DNA of 64,000 nucleotides from Chimonanthus salicifolius (GCA_013350335.1 CM023535.1:39616069-39680068); one strand, 5' to 3'. Shown: positions 11,698 to 24,284, counted from the stretch's first letter. Numbers and translations: made by a program. Notes: generated by a model not told the origin, from the letters alone.

Positions 11698-13795
11698 CTA
11701 CGGTAGAAGTAGGACGTTAGAACAACGCGCCCAGTAGGTATTCCAGTTACGGTTAACACATGGTTAGTACAAAACATATATTATAACATAATATCCAAAA
11801 CCATGTAAAATCCATGCCATGCAATGATGACAAATGCAATGAGTCCCACCCATCACATGTACATAAATGTACCCACCACATAGGTCTTCCGGACGCCCCG
11901 GCGGAGTGTGGACCCTCCGGAATCTTCTTCATGGAAATCACATCAAGGTACCGCACATAGGTTTTTCGGACGCCCCGACGGAGTGTGACCCCTCCTGTTA
12001 TAAATCCTCCACGCCATGCCATGCATGAGATGCCAATGAAACACATGCTATTTTATAACATAAACATAGCATTTAAAATCACCTTTTGAAACATAATCAA
12101 CACATGCTATTTATACAATTAAACATATCATTTGAAATTCAATAATAAAGCATATCCTTTGAAACATATTTTCATCAAACATAAGATAAAACAAATGTAC
12201 ATAAATCCATGGTTTTCAAAGAGGTGGAATCCTACCAAAGATCGTTAACGCGTGCTTGCGTCTTTCGTCCAAGAATCAATCACCGATCGCGCACCGCTTG
12301 CGAGATCCCGTTACCTTATAATATAATAATAAATCAACACCAAGTCCCACTTGATTTACAAGATTCTAAGTCCATAATAAAACCCCATGGGGTTCGACCA
12401 TACACCATGGCCAACCCATGGCTTACCATTTTCACACCTATTTACGAAAATGCCATCCATGGCTATCATTCTATAATCCCATCTTTTCAATCGTTAAAAC
12501 AATTGCCTAAGTTAATGTTTGATCCACAAAACATCTCATGGGATTCGGCCATACATCATGGCCGAACCCATGATCTTTCAATTTAGGCGATATTTACCAT
12601 TTTGCCACTAGCTTAGGTTCATGTCTTCCCATTAATTTAATCATCATATTACATTCATACAGTCCATTTCCCTTGATTCATTAACACATAAACCTAACCC
12701 ATAGAATTAATTCATGGGGTTCGGTCATGCATCATGGCCGAACCCTATGTCCAATATTTCCATATATTTACAATAATGTCATTCATGGCTAACCTTCCAT
12801 TTTAATCAATTAAAGTCATAATATAGTTGGTGGGGTTCGGCCATACACATGGCCGAACCTCACCCTTCTTGTCCATTCTTTCAATCCAATAATCAAACAT
12901 AACATCCTTTCCAAATTATAAACCCTCTTTCAAACAAATCATTAACCTTGATCTATCATCTTAGCCATTATGGTTCGGCCATGCAATGGCCGGCCCATAT
13001 CCTTAATTAGAAAGTCCACCTTTATCCAATAACCTTCCCTAATTAAAACTTACTAAATTTATCCACAACCTTCCATAAATAGAAGGATTCCAAATTAAGT
13101 AAACTCCTTCCATAACTAGACAGTTTCCATAAATAAACTACACCTTTCCATAATTGGAAGGTTTCCATAATTACCATCCAAAATTAGAAGCTTTCTAATT
13201 TAACCAAATCCTTCCAAAAATAGAAACTTCCCAAATTAGTAACCATTTTCCATAATTAGATAGTTTCCTAATTTAGAAACCATCTTTCCATAATTGGATG
13301 CTTTCCAAATTTAGCAACCAAATGCATCTCCATTCCAAAAACAACCCCATGGGGTTCGGCCATACACCATGGCCGAACCTATGGTTTATGATCTTTGACC
13401 ATTAATTTAATTCATTAAAAATCATCTATAATACCTACACAACTCCATCGGGTTTAGCCATACACCATGACCGAACCCTATGGTTCAAGATCCTCTCTTC
13501 AAAATTAACAATCATGGATCGTCCATTTAATCCCCTCAAAATTACATATCATCAACACCAATTACTTATTTAACAATCTCCATGGTTTTCATTCTTAATA
13601 ACCCAATAAAATAAATCAAATCTTTCCATGGGGTTTGGCCATGCACTATGGCTGAACCCTATGATTATTTCTTTCCATTTAAAAATCATCAAAACATCAC
13701 CCAATGTTCATTTTTCTTCCATGGGGTTCGGCCATACACCATGGCCGAATCCTATGGTTCTTTATTTCAAAATAAATTATCAATTAGATACTAAC
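11698..13795 (-). other. Putative LTR leader intron of solo LTR 11210-34052
   Basis: Reverse strand: AAG|GTTAGTAT at 13795, about 190 bp downstream of a clear TATA box, then the hairpin array, then CTAACGTCC with a pyrimidine tract and CCGTAG ending at 11698 (2098 nt). Coordinates are given 5' to 3' on the minus strand. The model is inferred from conservation among the LTRs; no transcript evidence is available. Confidence 0.4.
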
Positions 13796-16700
13796 CTTTT
13801 CCGACTCCTTGCTCTTCCAATCCTTCTCTTTTCTTCTTAATTTTCCCAAACCAAATATGCTTCTTGTTGGTTGCCTTCTTCTTCTCCTTGCTCTTTGCCG
13901 TGAGAGAGAACTTGAGAGAGGGAGAGACAGAGAGAAATAAACTTGGCAACGGTGTGTAAAATCGTGTACCCATGCCCTCCTCTCCTTTTATAATCTTCCT
14001 TGGTCCAAACTTTGGAAGGTGCTTAAGATAGCTAATCTCCTTTTCCGTGTACCCTTTGTTTCCCTTTTGTGGTTTCCGTTTTTCACTAGGAGTGGGACTT
14101 CCTTTTGGCGCAAGACTCTCATTAAAATAGCAATTGCTGACCTCCCTTACTTAGATTAGCAATTGCCGACCTCCCTTGCTTAAATTAGAATGTGTCTAAG
14201 ATAAACCATGCCCCATTGCCCTGTGCCCTTGTGTTTAATTTAGACACTTCTTTTAATTAATTTAAGATTATATGCATACCCTTTTTAAAAGATCCCATGC
14301 GCCTAATCCTAGATTTTAGATCTAAAATTCGGCCATGCAATCTTTTATTTAAATGCATCACTAAATTAATTCAGACCCATTTTGTAACGCCCCGCCCTCT
14401 CCGAGAAATCAGAGTCTAATTTTTTTTTTTAAATGATAATAAAATAACAACGGTAAAGAACGGGTGGCGTCACGACGCGAGCTAAGTTCGGACTACCTAA
14501 GTCCAACCCTTAACTGGCCACACATGTGTACGTGGACTAAACCCACGATAACAAACCACACATGGAACTATACAATGACTTGCGGAATAAAGTAGACTAA
14601 CTGCGGAAATAACTTGAATAGATAGCAAGTACCAGTCTCAATTAATAATTAACATAAATCAACCATCCATTGTTAATATCCTAAACAAACCATAGCAAGT
14701 AACTACTTTATTACATGTCCAAAATAAAGTATCAAATGACAGCAATTATAAATTCATTCCAACATTCAAGCATTTATGCATGGCTCCCCTCCATGTCATC
14801 AACCTTCTCTTTTCCTTTCCTTGTACCTGCATTCTCCTATGAGGATACAATTAGGGCGTTAGATCAATGCGCCCAGTAGGTTCCCGATCTGGACTACCAC
14901 AAGGTTAGCTTATAAATCATGCATATAATCAATGTCTGATTATCAAAAACATATAAAACCATGCTATGTATGTATGCGAATGTAATGAGCCCCACCCCAT
15001 CACACATACATATAGCCATCACTTGACGTGTCTCATATCAACCTATTAATTCTCTTGGCGGGACTTTCAGCGCCTAAGGAGGCCCCACAGTTGCATCTCG
15101 GGCATTCCGACGGAGTGTGGGCTCCGGTGTTTCATAATCATCAGAATGATTCTCCTGGCGGGACTTCCACCGCCTAAGGAGGCCCCACAGTTGCATCACG
15201 GGCATACCGACGGAGTGTGGGCTCCGGTTTCCACAATCATCATCCCATGTCCATGCATGAGATGCCAATGTATATATAAAACATGTAAATAGTACCCATC
15301 ATTCAAAACCAATACAATAAACATGAGTCTCATAAAAACCAAGATAAAACTGTGGTTACAAGTAGGTAGGAAACTACTGAAGATTCACTTCAGTGTTCGA
15401 TCTTTCTTAATCATCACCCGTTCATGACTCGCACGCCGTATACGCAAGTCTGGATACCCTATTTAAATAGCAGCAAACCAAATATTCATCATGTAATTCC
15501 AACTTAGTCAATGTCCCAAAAATGCACTATGTGGGGTTCGGCCATGCCCATGGCCGAACCTCACCTATTTATCCTTTGGTTTCTCATTTGTTTAATCTTT
15601 ATTAAACATCAAGTTCTACAAAAATACCTTGGTAGGGTTCGGCCATATAGCATGGCCGAACCATACCCCTTTGATTTGGGTCCATACAACCATACCTATG
15701 ATCATTCCACCTTTGATCATTTGACCCATATTTACCATTATGCCATTGGTTCCAATACTCAACTATATCCCATTTTAACCTTTAAAACTACCGATCAAAT
15801 CCATGGAATGGATCCACACCGAAACCTATTGTCATGGTCCATGATCTTTACATTGAAACCTTTTAATTCAATAAAAGCATTCCACATAAAATAACCCACA
15901 TGAAGTGGTCCATGTAACACCCCAATTTCTCAATGAAATGGAAAATTACCAAAATGCCCCTGAGTTGTTAAATTAATTATTTTGTGATGTGAATAAAGGA
16001 AATAGTGGGACCCATTGCTCAAATTAAAATCATATGAGCATATTATGAATGTTAAGTTTGACTGGTTGGGTAATTTTCATCATTTGGGTCAAAAATGGCT
16101 AAATGGGTCAAAGGGCCCAAATGGGGCCCATCGGGTCTTGCTGGGTTATTTGACCGTTTTGTGATTTTAAATTAAAAGGGGTTAAGCTATTTGATTGGAA
16201 ATCAAGTGGAAGAAAAATGGGGAGGCTTGATCCATGTGTAAAAACCAATTAGAAATGACCAAAATACCATAAATGGGTCATGTTGTCAAAACGGGTCAAG
16301 GAGCTAAAAGTGGACCCAACGGGTCGAGTTGACTATTGTTGACCGTGTGAACCCTCAAGGGAGCTCAAACACGAGTCAAATCAGTTGAGTGGGACTGAGG
16401 TGAGTTGGAATTAAATAAAAAGGTGAGTTAACTCATGTGCATTAAATGAAATGCATTAAATGTGATGAGTTGGGTTGGAATAAAAATACCTTGAGTTGGG
16501 TGAGTCAAAATGGAAATTCAATGGACTGTAAATCATTGAGTCTAATGGGAATTTGAAGAGGTTGGCCCAGCTTTAACCACCCAAACAAGTCCCACACGTT
16601 GGGGACTTGTTTGGGGTGATTTCCATGATGTATTAAATGGGAATACATGGGATTGTGATGAGATGCTTGGGGATTTGAATGGCTGTATTGGTAGCTGCCA

Positions 16701-17115
16701 AGGGGTGCCTTGGATGGCACCCAATGCCCACCGTTTTGAGCAAGAAGTTATGAGGAATTGAGAGGTTTTTGGGGCTGAACTACAAAAGAACAACAAACAC
16801 CCATGGTTGGCCGTTTTTGTCAAAGGAAACCCAATTGTTCCCATCTCTTTCTCCCTCTCTTCAATTGGTATTCTTGGCTGGAACAGCAGAGGCTTTTGGT
16901 ACCAGATATTCAAGCATACAATCAGCAAGGAGTTAAGGAAACAAGGATTAAAAGTCAAGAGCAAAAGGCAAAGGAAAGTGGTAAGTTTTTCCCATTGATT
17001 AATGGTTAATAAAATGGGTAAAATAGGACATGATTTGGCCATGTGATGGTCAAATCTATCAAAGGGTTAAAATATGATTCCTTTATGCTCAATTAGATGG
17101 AAAGCATGGACATAG

Positions 17116-18519
17116 GGTTCGGCCACTTTGGATGGCCGAAACCCATGGAATTTTATGGTTAGTGTTGATGGTTTTGTAAGGATTAAACCATGCAAGAATA
17201 GGACCGATTTTAGAAGTCTAAGATACATGCTTTGGAAAGATTGAAAACATGGATTTGCATGTTATAATTTGGCCATACCATGGCCGAATTTGACAAGGGT
17301 CTAAACCATAGAAGAAGGTGTCAAAAAGAAATGAAATGAACCATTGGGTTCGGCCACTTTGGGTGGCCGAACCCCATGAAAAGAGTTAGTTAATGGTTAT
17401 GGTTTTTGAAATTTAAAACCATCCATTTGGGGACTGTTTTTACATATTTTATTAAGATTTAAAATACATGCTTAAAGAGGGTTAAAACATGGGTTTGAAT
17501 ATCAGAAAAGGCTGAAGATATGTGGTCTAATCAGTGGAGTAAAATTGGAAAAGATGGACCATGGGGATCGGCCATCTTGGATGGCCGAATCCCATGATAT
17601 GGTGTTGGTTTTTGGATGATTTCTTTGAGAGTTAAAACCTGATATTAATATACTGTTTATACATGTTTATATGAGGTTTAAAAACAGTAAACATAACCAT
17701 TGGGTTCGGCCACCATGGAGGGCCGAACCCCATGTAAAAGAATGTTGGTTTCATGTTGGAAAAACATGTAAACCATAGACTTTTTATGGACTGTTTTGGA
17801 TGATTTCTTTGAGAGTTAAAACCTGATTTAATATACTGTTTATACATGTTTATATGAGGTTTAAAAACAGTAAACATAGCCATTGGGTTCGGCCACTATG
17901 GAGGGCCGAACCCCATGCAAATGATGGTTGGTTTTAAGGTGTTTGAAACATGGGAACCATAGAACTTTGGTGGACTGTTTTGGGTTTTTATTTAAGAATC
18001 AAATACATGTTATAGAAGGGATGATAAACATGGATCTGAATGACAAGAAGACTGAAGTTAATATGGGTTTAAACAGTAGATTTAAATTGATATTATGGAC
18101 CATTTGGATCGGCCATCTTGGATGGCCGAATCCCATAAAATGTTGTGGTCCTTCGGACAAAGTGATTAACTTATTTCTATGGTTTTGAGAGGTAAAAATG
18201 CAGTAGTAATATACTGATTAATACTTGTCTAAATGAGGATTTAAAACATATACATAAGGACCAAGACATGGACATAGGGTTCGGCCACTTTGGATGGCCG
18301 AACCCCATGTTAGTTTTGATGAAGTTGGTGAGTTTTAAACCATATAAAATATGGTGTTTGATGTGATTTATGGAAGTTTAACTTGCTGATTATTGGTTGG
18401 CCAACATAGGGCTGAACCATGTCATTTTAAAAGGGTTAAGTGTTTAAGAGTTGATTAAATAAAGTAGGAAGTTAAATACTAAGTTGGTGATGTTCGGCCA
18501 AAGGGCATGGTCGAACCCC
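17116..18519 (+). repeat. Inverted-repeat array in element B 5' LTR
   Basis: Units at about 17116, 17269, 17344, 17563, 17701, 17884, 18103, 18277 and 18488, mostly GGTTCGGCCA-n-TGGCCGAACC with loop CTTTGGA or CTATGGA. The unit with its spacer at 17611-17734 is repeated at 17795-17914 (period about 184 bp), showing growth by segmental duplication. Confidence 0.9.
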
Positions 18520-18816
18520 ACATGATGCGGATGGGTCGTAGATGTGATGGAATAAGTAAATGATGTTATGACTTGCTGATTGGTATATGGATAAGGTACC
18601 GGAAGTCGAACGACGTGCGAGTTGTGATCGGGTGACGCGAAAGAAAGATCAGTTACTGAAGGGATTCTTTGTAGGTTTCCTAACTTTATTGTAACCACTA
18701 TTTAATATGCTGTTTTATGTTGATTGCGATAACTTATATGATTGTAAAGTTATGTTTCTAAATGATATATATGCATAGACATCTCATGCATGGCATGGGA
18801 TGATGGTGTTGGAATC

Positions 18817-18887
18817 CGGAGGCCACACTCCGTCGGGGCGTCCGAAAGACCACTGTGGGTTACCTTGACGATGAGAATCCCGTCAAG
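18817..18887 (+). repeat. Three-hairpin module H1-H2-H3
   Basis: H1 is CGGAG-gccaca-CTCCG (18817-18832). H2 is TCGG-ggcgt-CCGA (18833-18845). H3 is CTTGACG-n10-CGTCAAG (18864-18887). In other LTRs H3 reads CTTGATG/CATCAAG or CCTGATG/CATCAGG, so both arms change together. Confidence 0.8.
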
Positions 18888-19426
18888 TGATGGCTGTGTT
18901 GAATGGTGATGGGTGGGACTCATTACATGTTCATTTCATACATAGCATGATTTTATGGAATTTTGTCTCACATGTATTATTATTATATTATTTGCATGTT
19001 TTGACTAACCATGTGGTAGCCCTATTCGGAAACACTACTGGGCGCGTTGATCTAACGCCCTATCTATATCCTTAGTGGATGATGCAGGGAAAGGAAAGAA
19101 CGTGGTTGGAGAAGAGGACCAAGCACGGAAACTTGGCCGGTTTGAATGATTTTGAATGGACTATTCATGGATTTGTTATTTGAATTATGTGGACAATGTA
19201 ATTTGGTAGCTAGATTTGTTGGCATGTAATAAGTAGATAAGTAGATGCTGTGGATTAGTTTATTTTGGATGGTTGGATTGAATAGTAGAATAATATTAGT
19301 TAGTAATTTTGGAGAATAAGATTATGTAATTTGCTATCTAATATTGAAAGAAATGGAATAGTCATAGGTTCTATTATAACCTCAGTTAGAATAAGACTAA
19401 GTTAATTCCGCAAGTTATATATATAC

Positions 19427-19468
19427 CATGTGCGGATCAGTTTTATGGACTTAGTTCATACGCACATG
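19427..19468 (+). repeat. LTR-terminal hairpin (H5)
   Basis: CATGTGCG (19427-19434) pairs with CGCACATG (19461-19468) around a GGAC...GTTC inner stem. In element A the arms read CTATGTGTG/CACACATAG, again with paired changes. It lies about 140 bp before the LTR end. Confidence 0.75.
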
Positions 19469-19610
19469 GGCTTGGCCAGTTAAGGGTCGGATTTAGAGAT
19501 CCGAACTTAACTCGCGTCGTGACACTCCGCCCCGATCACATGATATATTATATTTAAAAAATAAAAAATAAACTCTGAAAATTAGAGTGAAAAGGGCGGG
19601 GTGTTACAGT

Positions 19611-19622
19611 TGGTATCAGAGC
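19611..19622 (+). other. Primer-binding site of element B
   Basis: TGGTATCAGAGC, two bases after the LTR, a perfect complement of the plant initiator tRNA-Met 3' end. It primes minus-strand DNA synthesis. Confidence 0.95.
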
Positions 19623-20012
19623 GAAACGGGAAGTTGAATTTTCCGAAGTAAGATTAAGACGGTTTCATGTCTCACTGACGGATAAGAATCCCAACTGACC
19701 GACTCTTCGGAGTCCGCTGACTGGGGGCCGGATTAATTTACTTCGTGGACTCGGACTGAACAAATCAATCTGAGAACAACAGTGAAAGATAGCAAAAGTA
19801 CATTATTATAATTGATCTATCAAACGTAGCAAAATAGGATATACATTCCCCAATACTCCCCAATTGAGAAAAACAAACATAGGGAATTTAGAGACTTCCC
19901 CCACAAAAACAAATAGAAAACCAAGTTTGCTTATTTGGAAATCTCCCCAAAATTGTGAAAAGTACAAACTGTATGAGGAAACTAAGTCAATAATGTTTTA
20001 TGACTTAGGGAA

Positions 20013-22823
20013 ATGGCTCCAAAGAAAAGGATCTCTCAGAACCAGAAAGGGAAGGAAAAGGTGTTGCAAATCACGCAACATGAGGAAGTTTTATCACAAC
20101 ACGAAAAATCTGTGCATGAGAAGGAGCCATCTATACATGAGAAAGAGGTAACCCAACCTGATGAGGAGCAAGCTGTTCATGAAAAGTCTCACAATGGGGA
20201 AGAATCACAGCACTCTTGGAGGGAAGAGAAGGGGAGTGATAATGCATCACGGAAGGAGGGAGAAGGGAACAGTGGTGTACATATACCGCATGTGCCGCCT
20301 GAGCTTTAGGGCTTAGTCCAAGCAGTGGTAACCTCAGTACTCCAGCAACATATGAATGGGAGTGAAAGTTCCAGGGATGCTAGTGACCGGAGTATGGCAC
20401 GAGAATTTCAACAACAGCGTCCTCCCTACTTCAAAGGGAAAGAAGGGGCTGTCGGAGCCGAGCATTGGCTGAAGAAGATCACTCAGATCTTAAAATTACT
20501 TAAGATCTCGAGTCATGCTGACAAGATTTTACTGGCTACTTCACAATTGATAGAAGATGCCGGTAAATGGTGGGAGGTGGTGGAGAAGCAGAGGGAACTC
20601 ATACCAGCTAGGGAGAGGACGGCCATGACATGGAATGAGTTTTCAGCAACCTTTCTGGAACATTACTTTCTGGAGGAGGAGAAGGAGCGACAGACGGAAC
20701 TTTTTCTGTCCTTGGTACAGGGCTCTATGATGGTGGCAGAGTATCACCGTGAATTTCTCAGTTTATCCATTTATGCATTCTATATGGTGGACACAGAACT
20801 TCGCAAGGCAAGAAAGTTTGAGAGGGGTCTACGGCCAAACATCAGGGCCAAAGTGACCATATTTAAGTGTACCACATTGGCTGAGGTGGTCAGCAAGGCC
20901 ACAATAGCAGAACAGGAGTTGAATGCAATAGTACGGTTTGACAATCGTCGAGCTCCAAGTGGGAGGGGTGGGTTTCAACCCAACAAGAGGTTCCGTCCGA
21001 ACTTCAGTAGACCCTCACCATCTACTGGGTCCGCGGGGAGCTTTCGTCCCAACCAGCCCTCCCCATCTGCATCAGTCACCCAGTCATTCAAAGGGGTGAA
21101 CAACTGTTTCCACTGTAATCAGCCTGGTCACTTCAAGAGAGACTGTCCAAAGCTCAATAGGCTCTCATATTCCAGAGGATCTTTCCGTCCACCAGCTAGG
21201 CCAGCTAACTCCCGAGGAGGCAGGACATATAATCAGGCGGGACGGGCACCTACTCCTACCGGATCTGGACGACTATTTGCTCTGGAACCTCCTGAGGATG
21301 TGGATCATTCTGTGATTCAAGGTATGGCCGTTGTCAATAGTTCTTATGCTTATGCATTGTTTGATTCTGGAGCATCGCACTCTTTTATATCTGCATCCTT
21401 TATAATTGCTACTGGAACACTAGTACAAAAGCTGTCCACCACACTCACAGTAGTATCCCCTGTCGGAGACACGTCTTTGGGACTCATATGCACGGCCATA
21501 AATACAGAACTCGCTGGACTCAGATTTGAGTTCAATTATTTGGTACTCGACATGACTGAGTACGATATTATATTTGGCATGGACTGGTTGGCTGGTTATG
21601 AAGCCAATATTGATTGTTATCGCCGAAGAGTGACGTTTTGGTCACCCGAGGGAAAACAGTATATAGTTCGTGCCGACAAGCAAAGCAAACTGCAGGAAGG
21701 GTTGCATCATTTGGTGTTGAACAATATTGTCATCAACAAAGCACCAGTCACTGAACTTCCAGCAATTGTGAAAGAATTTGTTGATGTCTTTCCAAAAGAA
21801 CTCCCTGGTATACCGCCTATGAGGGAGCTCAATTTTGAGATCAAGCTGTATCCTGGTACCTCACCAGTGTCTCTACCCCATTATCGGATGGCACCAGCAG
21901 AAATGTCTGAGTTGAAGAAGCAGCTTGATGAGTTACTCAGACTAGGTTGCATTCGGAACAGCACATCATCATGGGGAGCTCCAGTGTTGTTCGTGAAAAA
22001 GAAGGATGGTTCACTCAGAATGTGTGTGGACTATCGGAAGTTGAATCAGCTAACTGTCCGGAACAAGTATCCTCTACCCAGGATCGATGATTTATTTGAT
22101 CAGTTGAGGGGATCCAGTCATTTTTCCAAGATTGACCTGATGTCCGGTTATCATCAAATCCGGGTCAGGGAGGAAGATATCGAGAAGACAGCTTTCAGAA
22201 CACGGTATGGACTATTTGAATTTGTAGTCATGCCATTTGGGCTTACCAACGCACCGGCTGTGTTCATGGACTTAATGAACAGAATATTCCGTCCATATCT
22301 GGATCGGTTTGTTATAGTGTTCATTGACGATATCCTGATCTATTCCAAAAGTCAGGAGGATCATGCTGAGCATCTACGAATAGTATTGAACACCTTGAGA
22401 CAAAACCAGTTGTATGCTAAAGCAAGCAAATGCGAATTTTGGCTACCTGAGGTCAAATTCTTGGGGCATGTTATAACAGCAGATGGTATAGCCGTTGATC
22501 CGGCTAAGGTGGCAGCAGTAAGTGAGTGGAAAGCACCAAAGAATGTCACTGAAATCCGTAGTTTTCTGGGTTTGGCTGGATATTATAGGAAGTTTATCAT
22601 GGACTTCTCCAAAATTGCATCCCCATTGACTCGACTCACGCAGAAAGGAGTCAAATATGAATGGTCAGAGTTGTGCAATCAGAGATTTGAGGAGCTGAAA
22701 GAGAGACTTACAACTGCTCCTATTCTAGTTTTGCCGGAAAGAGGCAAAGGTTATGAAGTACAATGTGATGCATCAGGAGAGGGACTGGGATGTTCACTCA
22801 TGCAACGTGATCGGGTGGTGGCA
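20013..22823 (+). pseudogene. Element B gag-pol, first part (Gag, protease, RT, start of RNase H)
   Basis: Single fused Gag-Pol frame starting at ATG 20013 (MAPKKRIS), the position homologous to A and C. A CAG-to-TAG amber stop falls at codon 99 (20307-20309). Past it the frame is open: retrotransposon Gag core ([10 protein letters not shown] to about residue 280), CCHC knuckle [14 protein letters not shown] at residues 365-378, aspartic protease DSGASHSF with Asp451, RT with Asp708 ([10 protein letters not shown]) and FIDD at 770-773, then the RNase H start (CDASGEGLG). The N-terminal tail is repetitive and rich in His, Glu and Lys (HEKE-type repeats). At 22823 the frame is cut by a reverse solo LTR and resumes in frame at 26306. 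The product would build particles and copy the element; this copy cannot yield it whole. Confidence 0.95.
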
Positions 22824-23552
22824 TGTAACACCCCGCCCTTTTCACTCTAAATTTTCAGAGTTTATTTTTTTTTTATAATAATAATCAACAAGTGATCGGG
22901 GCGGAATGTCACGACGCGAGTTAAGTTCGGATCTCTAAATCCGACCCTTAACTGGCCAAGCCCATGTGCGTATGAACTAAGTCCATAAAACTGATCCGCA
23001 CATGGTACATATATAACTAGCGGAATTAATTTAGTCTAAATCTAACTGAGGTTATAATAGATCCTATGACTAATCCAACTTTCCATTCTTAGATAGCAAA
23101 GTACCTTATTTATTCTCCAAAATTATTATATAACCTTAGTCTACTATTCATTCCAAACCATTCAAATAAATCCAACCATAGCATCTACTTAACTACTTAT
23201 TACATGCCAACATCTAATTTAACAAATTACATTGTTCCAAATAAATCAACTAACAAGTCCATAAATAATCCATTCATAGTCCATTTCAATCATTCAAATC
23301 GCCCAAGTTTTCGTACTTGGTCCTCTTCTCCAACCACGTTCTTTCCTTTCCCTGCATCATCCACTAAAGATATAGATAGGGCGTTAGATCAACGCGCCCA
23401 GTAGTGTTTCCGAATAGGGCTACCACATGGTTAGTCAAAAACATGCAAATAGGATAATAGTTATACATGTGTGACAAAATTCTGTAAAAATATGCTATGT
23501 ATGAAATGAACATGTAATGAGTCCCACCCATCACCATTCAACATAGCCATCA

Positions 23553-23710
23553 CTTGACGGGATTCTCATCGTCAAGGTAACCCACAGTGGTCTTTCGGAC
23601 GCCCCGACGGAGTGTGGCCTCCGGATTCCTCCTGATGGGATTCTCATCATCAGGGTACCCCACAATGGTCTTTCGGACGCCCCGACGGAGTGTGGCCTCC
23701 AGTTACTTCC
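23553..23710 (-). repeat. Two hairpin modules with compensatory stem changes
   Basis: H3 of one copy is CTTGACG/CGTCAAG (23553-23559/23570-23576). H3 of the neighbour is CCTGATG/CATCAGG (23631-23637/23648-23654). Two stem positions differ and both partners changed, so pairing is preserved. Each is accompanied by the conserved H1/H2 box (GACGGAGTGTGG on the + strand). Confidence 0.8.
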
Positions 23711-24284
23711 CCATCATCCCATGCTATGCATGAGATGTCTATGCAAACATGCCATTTGTAAATATAACATTTGATTCAAATAACTTATTCAAATAAACAT
23801 AAAACAGCAAATAAGTTATGTGGTTACAACAAGGTAGGAAACCTACAATAGTTTACTTTGTTCGATCCTTCCTTTGGACCGTCTTCCGATCACGGCTCGC
23901 TCACCGTTCTAAAAATCCGAATACCCTATGTACATGGCAGCAAGTTAATCATTTATCCACCTAATTTCCAGCAAAGCTTAATGCTCCAAGAACCACCTAG
24001 TGGGGTTCGGCCAAAGCCATAGCCGAACCTCATCCATTAAAACATTGGTCATTCATTTATTTAATTAAAACCTATCTAATTACCCAAACTTCTAAATGAA
24101 CCTTTGTAGGGTTCGGCCATACATTATGGCTGAACCTTACCACTTTGGTTTTAGCCCATTTATCCCATTATATGATCATTTTATTTTTGATCATTTCAGC
24201 CATAATTACGATTGTGCCATTGAGACCAACCTTTGCTTTAAATTAACTAACTTTCATCACCAAACATAAAACCATCTTTAGTGG

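Larger units (their letters stand above)
16981..19075 (+). other. Putative leader intron in the 5' LTR of element B
   Basis: Strong donor AAGTG|GTAAGT at 16981, CTAAC branch-like site at 19052-19056, pyrimidine-rich stretch and CTTAG ending at 19075 (2095 nt). All the GGTTCGGCC hairpins lie inside. Matching signals occur at the same relative place in the other LTRs. The 3' LTR copy has its donor at 29256. Inferred from sequence only. Confidence 0.45.
15913..19608 (+). repeat. 5' LTR of element B (3696 bp)
   Basis: TGTAACACCCC...GGGGTGTTACA termini. The U3 part is rich in GGGTCA/TGACCC words. The middle holds nine inverted repeats (17116-18519), then hairpins H1-H3 (18817-18887), the CTAAC/AG block (19052-19075) and the terminal hairpin (19427-19468). 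Unlike its relatives it has a single H1-H3 module and no clear TATA box. Confidence 0.95.

Noticed and set aside
16505..17042. Reverse ORFs of 71 and 166 codons, repeated at 28780-29317
   Set aside because: They lie antisense in the two LTRs of element B and repeat only because the LTRs are copies. No domain and no conservation in the other LTRs.
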